Assembly (NCBI RefSeq): GCF_900112085.1
Contig: NZ_FOJY01000005.1
Location: forward strand, 66,123 to 130,122
Origin: Acetitomaculum ruminis DSM 5522
GTDB taxonomy: Bacteria > Bacillota > Clostridia > Lachnospirales > Lachnospiraceae
Length of the DNA stretch: 64,000 nucleotides
Direction of reading: 5' to 3'
The translations under genes were made by a program, and so were the position numbers. A model generated the notes under the pieces. It was not told where the DNA came from. It made no database searches and saw only the letters and a list, made by a program, of their open reading frames with translations. Shown here in pieces: positions 28,530 to 37,053 of the stretch; the first letter of the stretch is position 1; every line of letters starts with the position of its first letter.

Positions 28530-30269
28530 ATGAAAAAAATGCTATCTATTTTGTTAGCTGCTTCATTAGCTGTCGGTGGAGTACTTTCCGGTTGTGGTTC
28601 TAACACTAATAAAGATGCCGGAAGTACCGCTGCAACAGACAGTTCAACAAAAGAAACAACAAAAGCTACTGCAGCTCCTGAATGGAAAGGTTATGATGAC
28701 TTAATCAAAAAAATCAACACAACTTTAGACTTATCAGAGCGTGAAGCTTTACTTCATGATGCAGAGGATATGCTTATGGAAACAGGTGCAGTAATGCCAC
28801 TTTTCCATCAGGTAGATATCTGGATGCTTAAAGATGGTCTTTCAGACCTTATTGTTTCAAATTGCGGTTATAAGTATTTTATGTACATGACAGGTACAAA
28901 TGGAACATTAAGAGCATGCCTTGCAAGTGAGCCGGAATACTTAGATCCTGCCCTTAACACAACAGTTGATGGAGCTTGTCTTGCTGTTAACAGTTTTGAG
29001 GGTCTTTACAAATATACAAAAGATGATACTCTTATACCTGCTTTAGCTGAAGACACTCAGATAAGTGATGACGGATTAACATATACATTTACTTTAAAAG
29101 ATGGTCTTAAATGGAGCGATGGTTCAGACCTTACAGCAGCTGATTTTGCATATGCATGGAACAGAGCAGCTGCAGATGAAACAGCTTCATCATATCAGTA
29201 TCTTTATGATGTAGTTGCAAGAAATGATGATGGTACACTTAATGTAACTGCAAGTGAAGATGGAAAGACAATTACAGTTGTTCTTAACAGTCCTTGTGCT
29301 TATTTCTTAAAATTATTAGCTTTCCCGGCTTTCCTTCCTGTAAAACAAAGTGCTGTTGAATCAGCTGAAGGATATGAATCAAATCCTGGAGCATGGGCAA
29401 GCGAAGCAGGTTTTGTTTCTAACGGAGCTTATACACTTGAATCCTGGAAACATAATGAGAGCATGGTTTATGTTAAAAATCCTAACTACTATGACGCTGA
29501 TAATGTAACAGTTGATAGACTTGAGTTTATGTTAAGTGCTGATGATACTGCAATTTATGCAGCTTATAAATCAGGTGACCTTGACTTTATTGATTCTTTA
29601 CCTATCAATGAAATTCCAAGTGTTATGGATTCTTCAGAATTTGGAAAGATTACAAACTTAGGTACAACATATGTTACATTTAATGTAAACAGCGATTTAT
29701 TTGCAGGAAAAACTGTTGAAGAAGCAAATACAATGAGAAAAGCACTTTCACTTTTAGTAGATAGACAATACATGGTTGATAGTGTTTGCCAGTCAGGTCA
29801 GGAGCCTGCAAACTCATTTGTACCAGAAGGAATGTCAGATGGTCATGACGGAATCTTTAATGATCAGGATGATGATTATACATATCCTGATAAAGAAGCA
29901 AAAGGATACTATTCAACAGAATATTCAGAAGATTCTCGTGAAGAAGCAATTGAAATGCTTAAGAGCATAGGATATGAATTTGATGATTCAGGAATGCTTT
30001 CTGCAAATACTCCTATTGCATTTGAATATCTTACAAATGATGCTTCTTTAAATGTTGGTGTTGCAGAAGCACTTCAGCAGGATTTTGCATCAATAGGAAT
30101 TGACATGACAATCAAGACAGAAGAGTGGCAGGTATTTATCAGCGACAGAAGAAGCGGTAAATATGAAGTTGCTAGAGGATCATGGCTTGCAGATTATGAT
30201 GACCCGATTTCAATGCTTGAAATGTTTACATCAAATAGTGGAAACAACGATCCACAGTTTGGTAAATAA
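28530..30269 (+). CDS. Peptide-binding lipoprotein (SBP_bac_5), apparently circularly permuted
   Basis: Extracellular solute-binding protein of the Opp system, 579 aa, lipidated at Cys22 (lipobox LSGC). After a Thr/Ala-rich linker, residues ~51-118 (EWKGYDDLIKKINTTLD, REALLHDAEDMLMETGAVMP, SNCGYKYFMYM) look like the C-terminal helix-strand segment that normally ends this family. The usual N-terminus starts only at ~125 (LRACLASEPEYLDPAL), followed by SVEGLY-like, GLKWSDGSDLTAADFAYAW and YYDADNVTVDRLEF motifs. The protein then stops at NSGNNDPQFGK, where a normal OppA would continue with Y(D)xLI. Hence the C-terminal piece has moved to the front. GGAGG precedes the ATG. The other opp genes are adjacent. 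Confidence 0.88.
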   Translation: MKKMLSILLAASLAVGGVLSGCGSNTNKDAGSTAATDSSTKETTKATAAPEWKGYDDLIKKINTTLDLSEREALLHDAEDMLMETGAVMPLFHQVDIWMLKDGLSDLIVSNCGYKYFMYMTGTNGTLRACLASEPEYLDPALNTTVDGACLAVNSFEGLYKYTKDDTLIPALAEDTQISDDGLTYTFTLKDGLKWSDGSDLTAADFAYAWNRAAADETASSYQYLYDVVARNDDGTLNVTASEDGKTITVVLNSPCAYFLKLLAFPAFLPVKQSAVESAEGYESNPGAWASEAGFVSNGAYTLESWKHNESMVYVKNPNYYDADNVTVDRLEFMLSADDTAIYAAYKSGDLDFIDSLPINEIPSVMDSSEFGKITNLGTTYVTFNVNSDLFAGKTVEEANTMRKALSLLVDRQYMVDSVCQSGQEPANSFVPEGMSDGHDGIFNDQDDDYTYPDKEAKGYYSTEYSEDSREEAIEMLKSIGYEFDDSGMLSANTPIAFEYLTNDASLNVGVAEALQQDFASIGIDMTIKTEEWQVFISDRRSGKYEVARGSWLADYDDPISMLEMFTSNSGNNDPQFGK

Positions 30270-30313
30270 ATTTAAAGCTGTTATTTAAAATTGTAAAAAA
30301 TCCCGGAAAAAAT

Positions 30314-30352
30314 GGGCCCTTTTCTTATAATTTAAGAAAGGGGCTTTTTTTT
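30314..30352 (+). terminator. Terminator of the opp operon
   Basis: Stem GCCCTTTTCTTA / TTAAGAAAGGGGC with a short loop and a TTTTTTTT tail. Confidence 0.92.
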
Positions 30353-30417
30353 GTAATAGGATACCCAAAAAAAACCGAAAACTATTATAGAAGATTTAAG
30401 GAGGTTAAATAGAAAAT

Positions 30418-31584
30418 ATGAAGAAGGTTTTGGTGTTTTCCTGGCAATCTTTTGGGCTAAATGACGCCATTGAAGGTTTTAAAAGTTTAGATTTTGAAGT
30501 GCACACATTTACCCATCAGGATGTGTACATGAGTTCAAGCAAGGAGTTTGACAGAACGTTTTATAATGCGTATTCTGCAAGAGACTACGAGTTTGTTTTT
30601 TCATTGAATTACTATCCTATTATTTCACAGAATTGTCAGAAATATGGAATTAAATATATTTCACTGGTGTATGACTGGCCATTGATGGGATTGTTTTCCT
30701 GTACGGTTATTAATCCCGTTAATTATATTTTTGTTTTTGACAAGGCTACAGTTATGGACTTTAGAAGAGGTGGTGTAAATAATATTTTTTATGCCCCTTT
30801 GGCAGTTAATGTTGAACGCCTTGATGAAATCGGAAGAGGATTTTACATAGAAAAAGACAAGGATGTTACCTTTATCGGCCCCTTGTACAATGAAGAAAAC
30901 AGCTTTGCGAAGAAGTTAGAAGGTGCCAGTGATTACATTAGAGGATATCTTGATGGAGTAATGAAAGCTCAGGGGATGATTTATGGAACATACTTTATCG
31001 AAGATCTTTTGACGGATGATATAGTTAAAGAACTTGAAAGAATTATTCCTATAGAGTTTAACAGAGACAGTGTAATTGAAAAGAAGTATGTTTATGCCTA
31101 CTTTTATATAGCAAGATATATGACACAGGTGGAAAGATATAAGACCTTAAAGGATATATCAGAATATTACAAATTATATCTTTATACCAACAATAATGCT
31201 CCTAATCTGCCAAAGGCAATAAATAAGGGACCGGCAGATTATTTACACAAAATGCCCTATGCGATAAAATCTTCTAAAATTAATTTAAACATTACTTTAA
31301 GAAGCATAAGAACGGGAATTCCCCTTAGAGCTTTGGATATAATGGGTTGCGGTGGATTTCTTTTAACTAATTTTCAAACGGATTTTCAGGAACATTTTGT
31401 ACAGGGAATAGATTATGTGCATTACGACTCCAACTATGATATGGAAGAAAAATTAAACTATTTTCTTGTACATGATGATGAAAGAGAAACCATAGCTAAA
31501 AGAGGATATGAAAAGGTAAAAAAATTACATACTTTTGAAGTGAGACTTGCTGAAATACTTAAAATTGTTTACGGAAAAGACTGA
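30418..31584 (+). CDS. CgeB-like glycosyltransferase (DUF3880 type)
   Basis: 388-aa protein resembling the GT-B-fold CgeB/DUF3880 family: N-terminal VLVFSWQSFGLNDAIEGF and FVFSLNYYPIISQNCQKYG, central IKYISLVYDWPLMGLFS and YIFVFDKATVMDFRRGGV, and the C-terminal donor half with LRALDIMGCGGFLLTNFQTDFQEHF. It lacks a signal peptide or membrane segment. CgeB relatives modify spore or cell-surface polysaccharides or proteins; the substrate is unknown here. AAGGAGG lies about 12 nt before the ATG, rather far. It is followed by a second glycosyltransferase-like gene with its own promoter. Confidence 0.8.
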   Translation: MKKVLVFSWQSFGLNDAIEGFKSLDFEVHTFTHQDVYMSSSKEFDRTFYNAYSARDYEFVFSLNYYPIISQNCQKYGIKYISLVYDWPLMGLFSCTVINPVNYIFVFDKATVMDFRRGGVNNIFYAPLAVNVERLDEIGRGFYIEKDKDVTFIGPLYNEENSFAKKLEGASDYIRGYLDGVMKAQGMIYGTYFIEDLLTDDIVKELERIIPIEFNRDSVIEKKYVYAYFYIARYMTQVERYKTLKDISEYYKLYLYTNNNAPNLPKAINKGPADYLHKMPYAIKSSKINLNITLRSIRTGIPLRALDIMGCGGFLLTNFQTDFQEHFVQGIDYVHYDSNYDMEEKLNYFLVHDDERETIAKRGYEKVKKLHTFEVRLAEILKIVYGKD

Positions 31585-31622
31585 AAATAGAATAAATAGA
31601 GGAAATATAATAATGCACTTAC

Positions 31623-31651
31623 TTTACAAAAATTGTACGGAAAATTATAAT
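31623..31651 (+). promoter_or_regulatory. Promoter of the DUF4422 gene
   Basis: TTTACA, 17-bp spacer, TATAAT, 46 bp before the ATG at 31698. The preceding gene may therefore be transcribed separately. Confidence 0.65.
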
Positions 31652-31697
31652 TAGGATTGTCTAAGTGAAGAAATAATAAGGAGAACAGAGGTTACTG

Positions 31698-32969
31698 ATG
31701 TCTACGAGTCTTTTTACAATTGCTCATATGAAATACACAAGAAGTGAGCCTGAAGAATACCAGATTATTCAGGCAGGAGCTGACATATTTGAAGAGATAG
31801 AGTGTCAATATAAGGATAATACAAAGGATAATATTTCCAAAAAGAATCCTTATTACGGAGAATTGACGGCTTTTTACTGGTTGTGGAAGAACTATCATGA
31901 CTGCGATAACATAGTGATATGTCATTACAGATGTTATTTTATTGATTATGCCAGTAAAATCTTAGATAAAGCCGATTTTGAAAAATTACTGGACAGATGT
32001 GATATAGTGGTACCAAGACCCAGAAATGAATTTGAAAGCTTTGCTAAAAGTTTTTCCATGATTCATAATATTGTGGATCTTCTGGCGGTGGAGAAGGCTA
32101 TTCTAAAAATCTATCCCCAGTATCATGAATCCTTTAAAAAGGTAATTTATGGCAAAAAATCCTATTATGGAAATATGTTTGCAACTTCAAAGAAAATAAT
32201 GAATGGGTATATGGTCTGGCTTTTTGACATATTTAATGAGATTAGAAAAAGCCTGATTATCAGCGAATATAACGATTATCAAAAAAGGGTATATTCATTT
32301 CTTGCCAACCAGCTTTTAATGGTTTATGTCCATTATAATAATCTTACCTTTATAGAATTTCCTATAGGCTTTACCCAGGAAAAGCAGGAAACGATAGAAT
32401 TAAAAGAAGAATTAAGGCGGCTGGTATCAGAAAAGAAAATAAAAAAAGCTCATGAATATTTCTATGATGTAATGAAAAAACGCCCTGATTTATCCTATAC
32501 AAAAATAGAGTTTCGAAAGGAACTGGAATGTATGATACAGGTCATTCATACCTGTGAACAGGAGATAAATCTAAAAACGGCATGTATGCTGGATTATTCA
32601 ACTGATCTTGATAAACTGGTTATTCATCATACAAATTTAAAAGAAATCCTTTTTAGAATAAAGGATGACATAGAGACGGAATTTGATATACATTACATGA
32701 TTAATACAAATTCATCCTGGATTGAGTTTACCATGATAATAATTAATGATCCTATTCTTAAAGAGGATCAGATAGAATTGTTAAATAAAATTGCTCTGAT
32801 ATTTTATAATGAGGGTATTAAAGAAAAAGTTATACCTTTCTTTGAGCAGGCTTTAGGAATGGATGAAAATAATCAGGAGACCCTTACAAATTTAATAGAT
32901 GTACTTGAAGGAATGGAAGAATACTCCCTGGCAGATAATTTCAAAAAAAAGCTCTTTAAACTTTTGTAG
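31698..32969 (+). CDS. DUF4422 glycosyltransferase-like protein with C-terminal TPR-like region
   Basis: 423 aa. The N-terminal ~230 residues match DUF4422 (capsular/exopolysaccharide glycosyltransferases): TIAHMKYTRSEPEEYQIIQAGAD, KKNPYYGELTAFYWLWKNY, VICHYRCYF, and a YYGNMFATSKKIM segment. The C-terminal ~190 residues are helical and end in a TPR-like unit (YNEGIKEKVIPFFEQALGMD, NQETLTNLIDVLEGM), an addition to the usual DUF4422 length. No signal peptide. It pairs with the CgeB-like gene, suggesting a two-step surface glycan or protein glycosylation function; the pathway is inferred only from neighbours. Confidence 0.8.
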   Translation: MSTSLFTIAHMKYTRSEPEEYQIIQAGADIFEEIECQYKDNTKDNISKKNPYYGELTAFYWLWKNYHDCDNIVICHYRCYFIDYASKILDKADFEKLLDRCDIVVPRPRNEFESFAKSFSMIHNIVDLLAVEKAILKIYPQYHESFKKVIYGKKSYYGNMFATSKKIMNGYMVWLFDIFNEIRKSLIISEYNDYQKRVYSFLANQLLMVYVHYNNLTFIEFPIGFTQEKQETIELKEELRRLVSEKKIKKAHEYFYDVMKKRPDLSYTKIEFRKELECMIQVIHTCEQEINLKTACMLDYSTDLDKLVIHHTNLKEILFRIKDDIETEFDIHYMINTNSSWIEFTMIIINDPILKEDQIELLNKIALIFYNEGIKEKVIPFFEQALGMDENNQETLTNLIDVLEGMEEYSLADNFKKKLFKLL

Positions 32970-33009
32970 TTTTTTGACAGGCGAATTTGATAACCTTTCT
33001 TTTTTATGA

Positions 33010-33052
33010 AAATAAGCTTATCTACTTATATGTAAATAGGCTTATTTTTTTA
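33010..33052 (+). terminator. Terminator after the glycosyltransferase pair
   Basis: Stem AATAAGC / GCTTATT with inner complementary CTACTTA/TAAATAG-like pairing, followed by TTTTTTT. Confidence 0.8.
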
Positions 33053-33095
33053 ACGGACTGGATATTATTAGTCAGTAAATATTAGTAAAAAAGAT

Positions 33096-33124
33096 TTGAC
33101 AAAATCAAAAAAAGGGTTTACACT
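33096..33124 (+). promoter_or_regulatory. copA promoter
   Basis: TTGACA, 17-bp spacer, TACACT. The predicted start of transcription falls inside the adjacent palindromic operator, so repressor binding would block it. Confidence 0.85.
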
Positions 33125-33127
33125 AAA

Positions 33128-33149
33128 GACACCCCCCTAGGGGGGTGTC
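33128..33149. promoter_or_regulatory. CsoR-type operator (perfect 22-bp palindrome)
   Basis: Half-site GACACCCCCCT with exact dyad symmetry and a G/C core, the signature of CsoR operators. It starts 4 bp after the -10 and is 50 bp upstream of copA. csoR lies downstream of copA. Confidence 0.88.
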
Positions 33150-33199
33150 AAAAGGAGAATGTTAGTTATTATATATATCAAAAGGAAAGGAGTATTGAT

Positions 33200-35824
33200 A
33201 TGGGAACAGTTGTTAAAGAGACCTATGATATAACAGGTATGAGTTGTTCTGCATGTTCAGCTCATGTTCAAAAGGCTGTAGAAGGCTTAGAAGGTACATC
33301 TAAAGTTAATGTAAATCTTTTACAAAATAAAATGACCTTAGAAATTGATCAGGATATGCTTACATCCGATGATGTAGTTAATGCAGTGGTTAAGGCAGGA
33401 TATGGTGCTACACTTAGAGAAAAAAGCACATCTTCCTCTGGTGTAAACACATCAAAAACTAAAAGTGAAGGCTATGATATGGCTAAAGTCCAGGCAGATA
33501 ATATGAAAAACAGGCTTATTATATCATTTTCTTTTTTAATTCCACTTATGTATATTGCAATGGGAGATATGATGGGCTTGCCTCTTCCTTTCTTTTTAGC
33601 CGGTATGGAAAATATGATGGTATTGGCACTTACGCAGATAGTATTGTGTCTTCCAATTTTATTTGTAAATAGAAAATATTTCATAAATGGATTTAGAATG
33701 TTATTTAAAGGTGCGCCGAATATGGACTCTCTCATAGCTTTAGGGGGCGGTGCAGCATTTATTTACAGTTTGTTTTCAGTTTATGCAATGGCATATTTTT
33801 ACGGTAGAGGAGAGGTTAAAGCGGTTCATCCCTTTGCCATGAATCTTTATTTTGAGTCAGCTGCCACCATACTTACCCTTATTACCTTGGGTAAATATTT
33901 TGAAGCCAGATCAAAGAGAAAAACCTCTGATGCCATTACCAAACTGGTAAATCTTATTCCAAAAACAGCACTTGTTGAAAGAGATGGAGTCCAATTAGAG
34001 ATTCCTTCAGATCAGGTTGTGGTAGGAGATATTCTTATAGTAAAGGCAGGAGAGAGCATTCCCGTTGACGGTATTGTAATAGAGGGAACCTGTTTTGTAG
34101 ATGAATCAGCTATAACCGGGGAGAGCATGCCAGTGGAAAAGAATGCTGGAGATGAAGTTACAGGTGCTACAGTAAATACATCAGGATTCTTTAAATTTAA
34201 AGCAACAAAAGTAGGGGAAGACACAGCTTTAAGCCAGATTATTGCCCTTGTGGAAGAAGCAGGTAGCTCAAAGGCACCTATTTCAAAGCTTGCAGATAAA
34301 ATCAGCGGAGTATTCGTTCCAATTGTTATAGGACTTTCAATACTTACCTTTATTATCTGGTTTGCTTTGGGATATGAATTTACTTTTGCCTTAAGTCTGG
34401 CAGTAGCAGTACTGGTAATATCCTGTCCATGTGCACTGGGACTTGCCACACCTACTGCCATAATGGTAGGAACCGGAAAAGCGGCAGAAAACGGCATTTT
34501 ATTTAAATCCGCAGAATGCCTTGAAACAGCCCATCAAATAGATAAGGTTGTACTTGATAAAACAGGAACCATAACCATGGGTAAACCTGAGATTACAGAT
34601 ATAGTATCATTTATAAATAAGGATGAATTATTAAAAATAGCATATTCATTAGAAGCTTCCTCATCCCATCCGTTGGCAATTGCCATAAACAATTATGCCA
34701 TGGAAAATAATCTTGAAAAAGAAACAGTAAAAGATTATGAAGAAATTCCTGGAAGAGGTATAAAGGCTTATTATAAAGATGAAAAGGTAATGGCAGGTAA
34801 TCTTACCATGATGCAGGAAATGGGAATTGACACAAATGCAGCCCAAAAAGATGCGGAAGAATTTGCAGATGAAGGAAAAACCAGCCTGTATTTTTCAAAA
34901 GGAGAAAATCTTATTGGAATAATAGCCATTGCTGATGTTATAAAAGAAAGTTCTGCAAAGGCAGTTGAAGAATTCAAAAAACAGGGCATAGATGTTTATA
35001 TGCTTACTGGTGACAATGAAAAAACAGCAAGGGCAATTGGAAAAAAAGCCGGAATTGATAATATTATTTCTCAGGTACTTCCACAGGATAAGGAAAAGGA
35101 AGTTAAGAAATTAATGGATGAAGGCTATAAGGTGGCAATGATAGGAGATGGCATTAACGATGCTCCAGCCCTTACAAGAGCTGATGTGGGAATTGCCATT
35201 GGAGCAGGTACGGATGTAGCGATAGAATCTGCTGATGTTGTACTTATGAAAAGCTCATTATTAGATGCAGTAAAAACCATAATTTTAAGTAAAGCAGTTA
35301 TGAAAAATATTAAGCAGAATCTCTTTTGGGCATTCTTTTATAATATAATCTGTATACCAATAGCAGCAGGGGCTTTATTTATTCCTTTGGGTCTTAAATT
35401 AAATCCTATGTTAGGAGCTTTGGCAATGAGTTTTAGTTCAGTATTTGTAGTAACCAATGCCTTAAGATTAAGATTTTTTAAATCCGGCTTTGAAGACTAT
35501 GAAAAAGAAAATGATAAGAAAGATGCTGAAAAATCAGAGACTAAAATAAATATCCTTCAAAAGGAGATTGAATTTAAAAAAGCTTCCGAAAAAGAGGAAA
35601 AAACAAACTTAGATACCGTAAAAAAGACAATTCATATTGAAGGTATGATGTGTAATAATTGTAAAAAGCATGTAACAAAGGCTTTGAATAAAATGGAAGG
35701 TGTTACCTGTGAGGTTGACCTTGATAATAATTGTGCCTATGTTGAGCTTACCAAAGATGTAAGTGATGAAGAATTTGAAAAAGTCATTGCAGATGCAGGA
35801 TACAGTGTTACCAGTATAGAATAG
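33200..35824 (+). CDS. copA: Copper-exporting P1B-type ATPase with N- and C-terminal metal-binding domains
   Basis: 874-aa membrane pump exporting Cu(I). The N-terminal HMA domain has [11 protein letters not shown] (about residues 13-23). Eight membrane segments are expected. Further motifs: metal site [12 protein letters not shown], phosphorylation [13 protein letters not shown] locus SSHPLAIAI, nucleotide motif [10 protein letters not shown] and hinge [10 protein letters not shown]. After TM8 a charged linker (~90 residues) leads to a second HMA domain, [13 protein letters not shown]-terminal HMA is uncommon in bacterial CopA. AAAGGAGT precedes the ATG. The promoter carries a CsoR operator, and a short structured repeat lies between copA and csoR. 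Confidence 0.97.
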   Translation: MGTVVKETYDITGMSCSACSAHVQKAVEGLEGTSKVNVNLLQNKMTLEIDQDMLTSDDVVNAVVKAGYGATLREKSTSSSGVNTSKTKSEGYDMAKVQADNMKNRLIISFSFLIPLMYIAMGDMMGLPLPFFLAGMENMMVLALTQIVLCLPILFVNRKYFINGFRMLFKGAPNMDSLIALGGGAAFIYSLFSVYAMAYFYGRGEVKAVHPFAMNLYFESAATILTLITLGKYFEARSKRKTSDAITKLVNLIPKTALVERDGVQLEIPSDQVVVGDILIVKAGESIPVDGIVIEGTCFVDESAITGESMPVEKNAGDEVTGATVNTSGFFKFKATKVGEDTALSQIIALVEEAGSSKAPISKLADKISGVFVPIVIGLSILTFIIWFALGYEFTFALSLAVAVLVISCPCALGLATPTAIMVGTGKAAENGILFKSAECLETAHQIDKVVLDKTGTITMGKPEITDIVSFINKDELLKIAYSLEASSSHPLAIAINNYAMENNLEKETVKDYEEIPGRGIKAYYKDEKVMAGNLTMMQEMGIDTNAAQKDAEEFADEGKTSLYFSKGENLIGIIAIADVIKESSAKAVEEFKKQGIDVYMLTGDNEKTARAIGKKAGIDNIISQVLPQDKEKEVKKLMDEGYKVAMIGDGINDAPALTRADVGIAIGAGTDVAIESADVVLMKSSLLDAVKTIILSKAVMKNIKQNLFWAFFYNIICIPIAAGALFIPLGLKLNPMLGALAMSFSSVFVVTNALRLRFFKSGFEDYEKENDKKDAEKSETKINILQKEIEFKKASEKEEKTNLDTVKKTIHIEGMMCNNCKKHVTKALNKMEGVTCEVDLDNNCAYVELTKDVSDEEFEKVIADAGYSVTSIE

Positions 35825-35826
35825 AT

Positions 35827-35897
35827 TAAAGCGGACATTCGGAATCCGCTTAGCTACTTCCTCATGAACGCAGTGGCACTTTGTGCCACTGCGTTCA
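35827..35897 (-). repeat. Short inverted copy of the dispersed structured repeat
   Basis: On the minus strand this 71-bp sequence equals the long copies with an exact 90-bp internal gap (positions 11-100 of the element). What remains is a perfect 14-bp hairpin GAACGCAGTGGCAC-AAA-GTGCCACTGCGTTC (31 nt, written here in parts) plus the AAGCGGA/TCCGCTT hairpin. It begins 2 bp after the copA stop, opposite in direction to copA and csoR. Confidence 0.9.
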
Positions 35898-35971
35898 AAA
35901 GAAATAATGAAAAGCTTTTATATGGGTAAAAAAACGGATAGATAATATCTTTAATAAGGAGCTGGTTTATT

Positions 35972-36244
35972 ATGAGAGCAGACAGAAAGAAAATAGAACA
36001 GTTATTAAAAACCGCCAGAGGGCAAATAGAAGGTATTTTAAAAATGATAGAGGATGACAGATATTGTGTGGACATATCAAACCAGATTATGGCTACGGAG
36101 GCCATTTTAAATAAAGCCAACAAAGAAGTAATAAGTGCTCATATAAAGGGCTGTGTACTAAGTGCAGCTAATAATGAAGATCAGTTTGAAAAAGAGAAAA
36201 AAATAGATGAAATGATTTCACTAATAGACAAGTTGGCTAAATAA
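35972..36244 (+). CDS. csoR: Copper-sensing repressor of the CsoR family
   Basis: All-helical 90-aa DNA-binding repressor. The Cu(I) ligands typical of CsoR are visible: Cys in DRYCVDISNQIMA, then His and Cys in SAHIKGCVL. The RGQIEGILKMIEDD N-terminal helix is the family hallmark. AAGGAG lies upstream of the ATG. It lies 147 bp downstream of copA in the same direction; the short repeat hairpin sits between them and could lower csoR expression relative to copA. It is expected to bind the palindrome at 33128. Frm/RcnR-type relatives differ in these residues, so copper is the best call. Confidence 0.94.
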   Translation: MRADRKKIEQLLKTARGQIEGILKMIEDDRYCVDISNQIMATEAILNKANKEVISAHIKGCVLSAANNEDQFEKEKKIDEMISLIDKLAK

Positions 36245-36263
36245 TACAAAAAAAACCTAAAAT

Positions 36264-36292
36264 TTGACATGTATATAGCAAATTGGTAAAAT
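36264..36292 (+). promoter_or_regulatory. Promoter of the metallophosphoesterase transcript
   Basis: TTGACA, 17-bp spacer, TAAAAT. It predicts a leader of about 190 nt before the ATG at 36487. Confidence 0.8.
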
Positions 36293-36386
36293 TAATTGAT
36301 AATTAAGATAAGTATTATTAAATACTATGAACCCAAATCAATTAGCAGGGACAGTTAATATGTCTAATTTGCTTTTATAAGAAAAT

Positions 36387-36456
36387 TGCAACGAAAATTC
36401 TGATTATTTTCAGGAAGACAGACATCTTCTGAAAAAAGATTGGCTTTTTCGTTGCA
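36387..36456 (+). promoter_or_regulatory. Structured RNA element in the metallophosphoesterase leader
   Basis: Outer stem TGCAACGAAAA / TTTTTCGTTGCA (11 bp) encloses an inner hairpin TTCAGGAAGA / TCTTCTGAA with a bulged G and a 6-nt loop. It starts ~90 nt after the predicted transcription start and ends 30 nt before the ATG. It is not followed by a pure U-tract (TTTGATTTTG), so it may be an attenuator, a regulatory leader or a terminator of csoR. No known riboswitch class recognised. Confidence 0.5.
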
Positions 36457-36486
36457 TTTGATTTTGTCTACAAAAGGGAGGAAAAA

Positions 36487-37029
36487 ATGAAGTTACTATT
36501 TGCATCAGATATTCATGGTTCAGCATATTATTGCAGAATTCTCAAAGAAATCTATGAAAAAGAAAAGGCTGAAAAGCTGGTTTTATTAGGAGATCTTTTG
36601 TATCACGGTCCAAGAAATGACCTTCCAAAGGAATATGCTCCAAAAGAAGTGTTTGCTTTGCTTAATTCCATGAAAGAAGAAATACTTACAGTAAGGGGAA
36701 ACTGTGAAGCAGAAGTTGACCAGATGGTATTGGAATTTCCATGCCTTGCAGATTATATGATTATTTATGATCAGGAAAGAATGCTTTTTATTACCCATGG
36801 TCATAAACACAATACTTCAAATATGCCACCTTTAAAAGAGGGAGATATTTTAGTTCATGGTCATACTCATGTACCTGTTATTGAAGAGGTAGGAAAAAAC
36901 TATTATATTAATCCAGGCTCAATTTCAATTCCAAAAGATAATACCCCTCACAGCTATATGGTATATGAAAATGGAAAATTTACCATAAAAGATATAGAAG
37001 GCAATATTTATTTGGAAAAACAGTTTTAA
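36487..37029 (+). CDS. YfcE/MJ0936-family metallophosphoesterase
   Basis: 180-aa cytosolic phosphodiesterase with two metals. All family motifs are present: ASDIHGSAYYCR (D-x-H), VLLGDLLYHGPRNDLP (GD), TVRGNCEAEVDQ (GN), FITHGHKH and HGHTHVPVIEE. Insert NDLPKEYAPKEVF matches YfcE. The native substrate is unknown (such enzymes cleave bis-pNPP in vitro). GGGAGG lies 5 nt before the ATG. It is 24 bp upstream of the large membrane protein gene, likely in an operon. Confidence 0.94.
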   Translation: MKLLFASDIHGSAYYCRILKEIYEKEKAEKLVLLGDLLYHGPRNDLPKEYAPKEVFALLNSMKEEILTVRGNCEAEVDQMVLEFPCLADYMIIYDQERMLFITHGHKHNTSNMPPLKEGDILVHGHTHVPVIEEVGKNYYINPGSISIPKDNTPHSYMVYENGKFTIKDIEGNIYLEKQF

Positions 37030-37053
37030 AAAAAGAGTAGAATGTGAAAAAAG

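Noticed and set aside
34012-34497. 161-codon minus-strand frame within copA
   Set aside because: Antisense to a highly conserved P-type ATPase; composition follows the codon pattern of copA, with no ribosome site or promoter.
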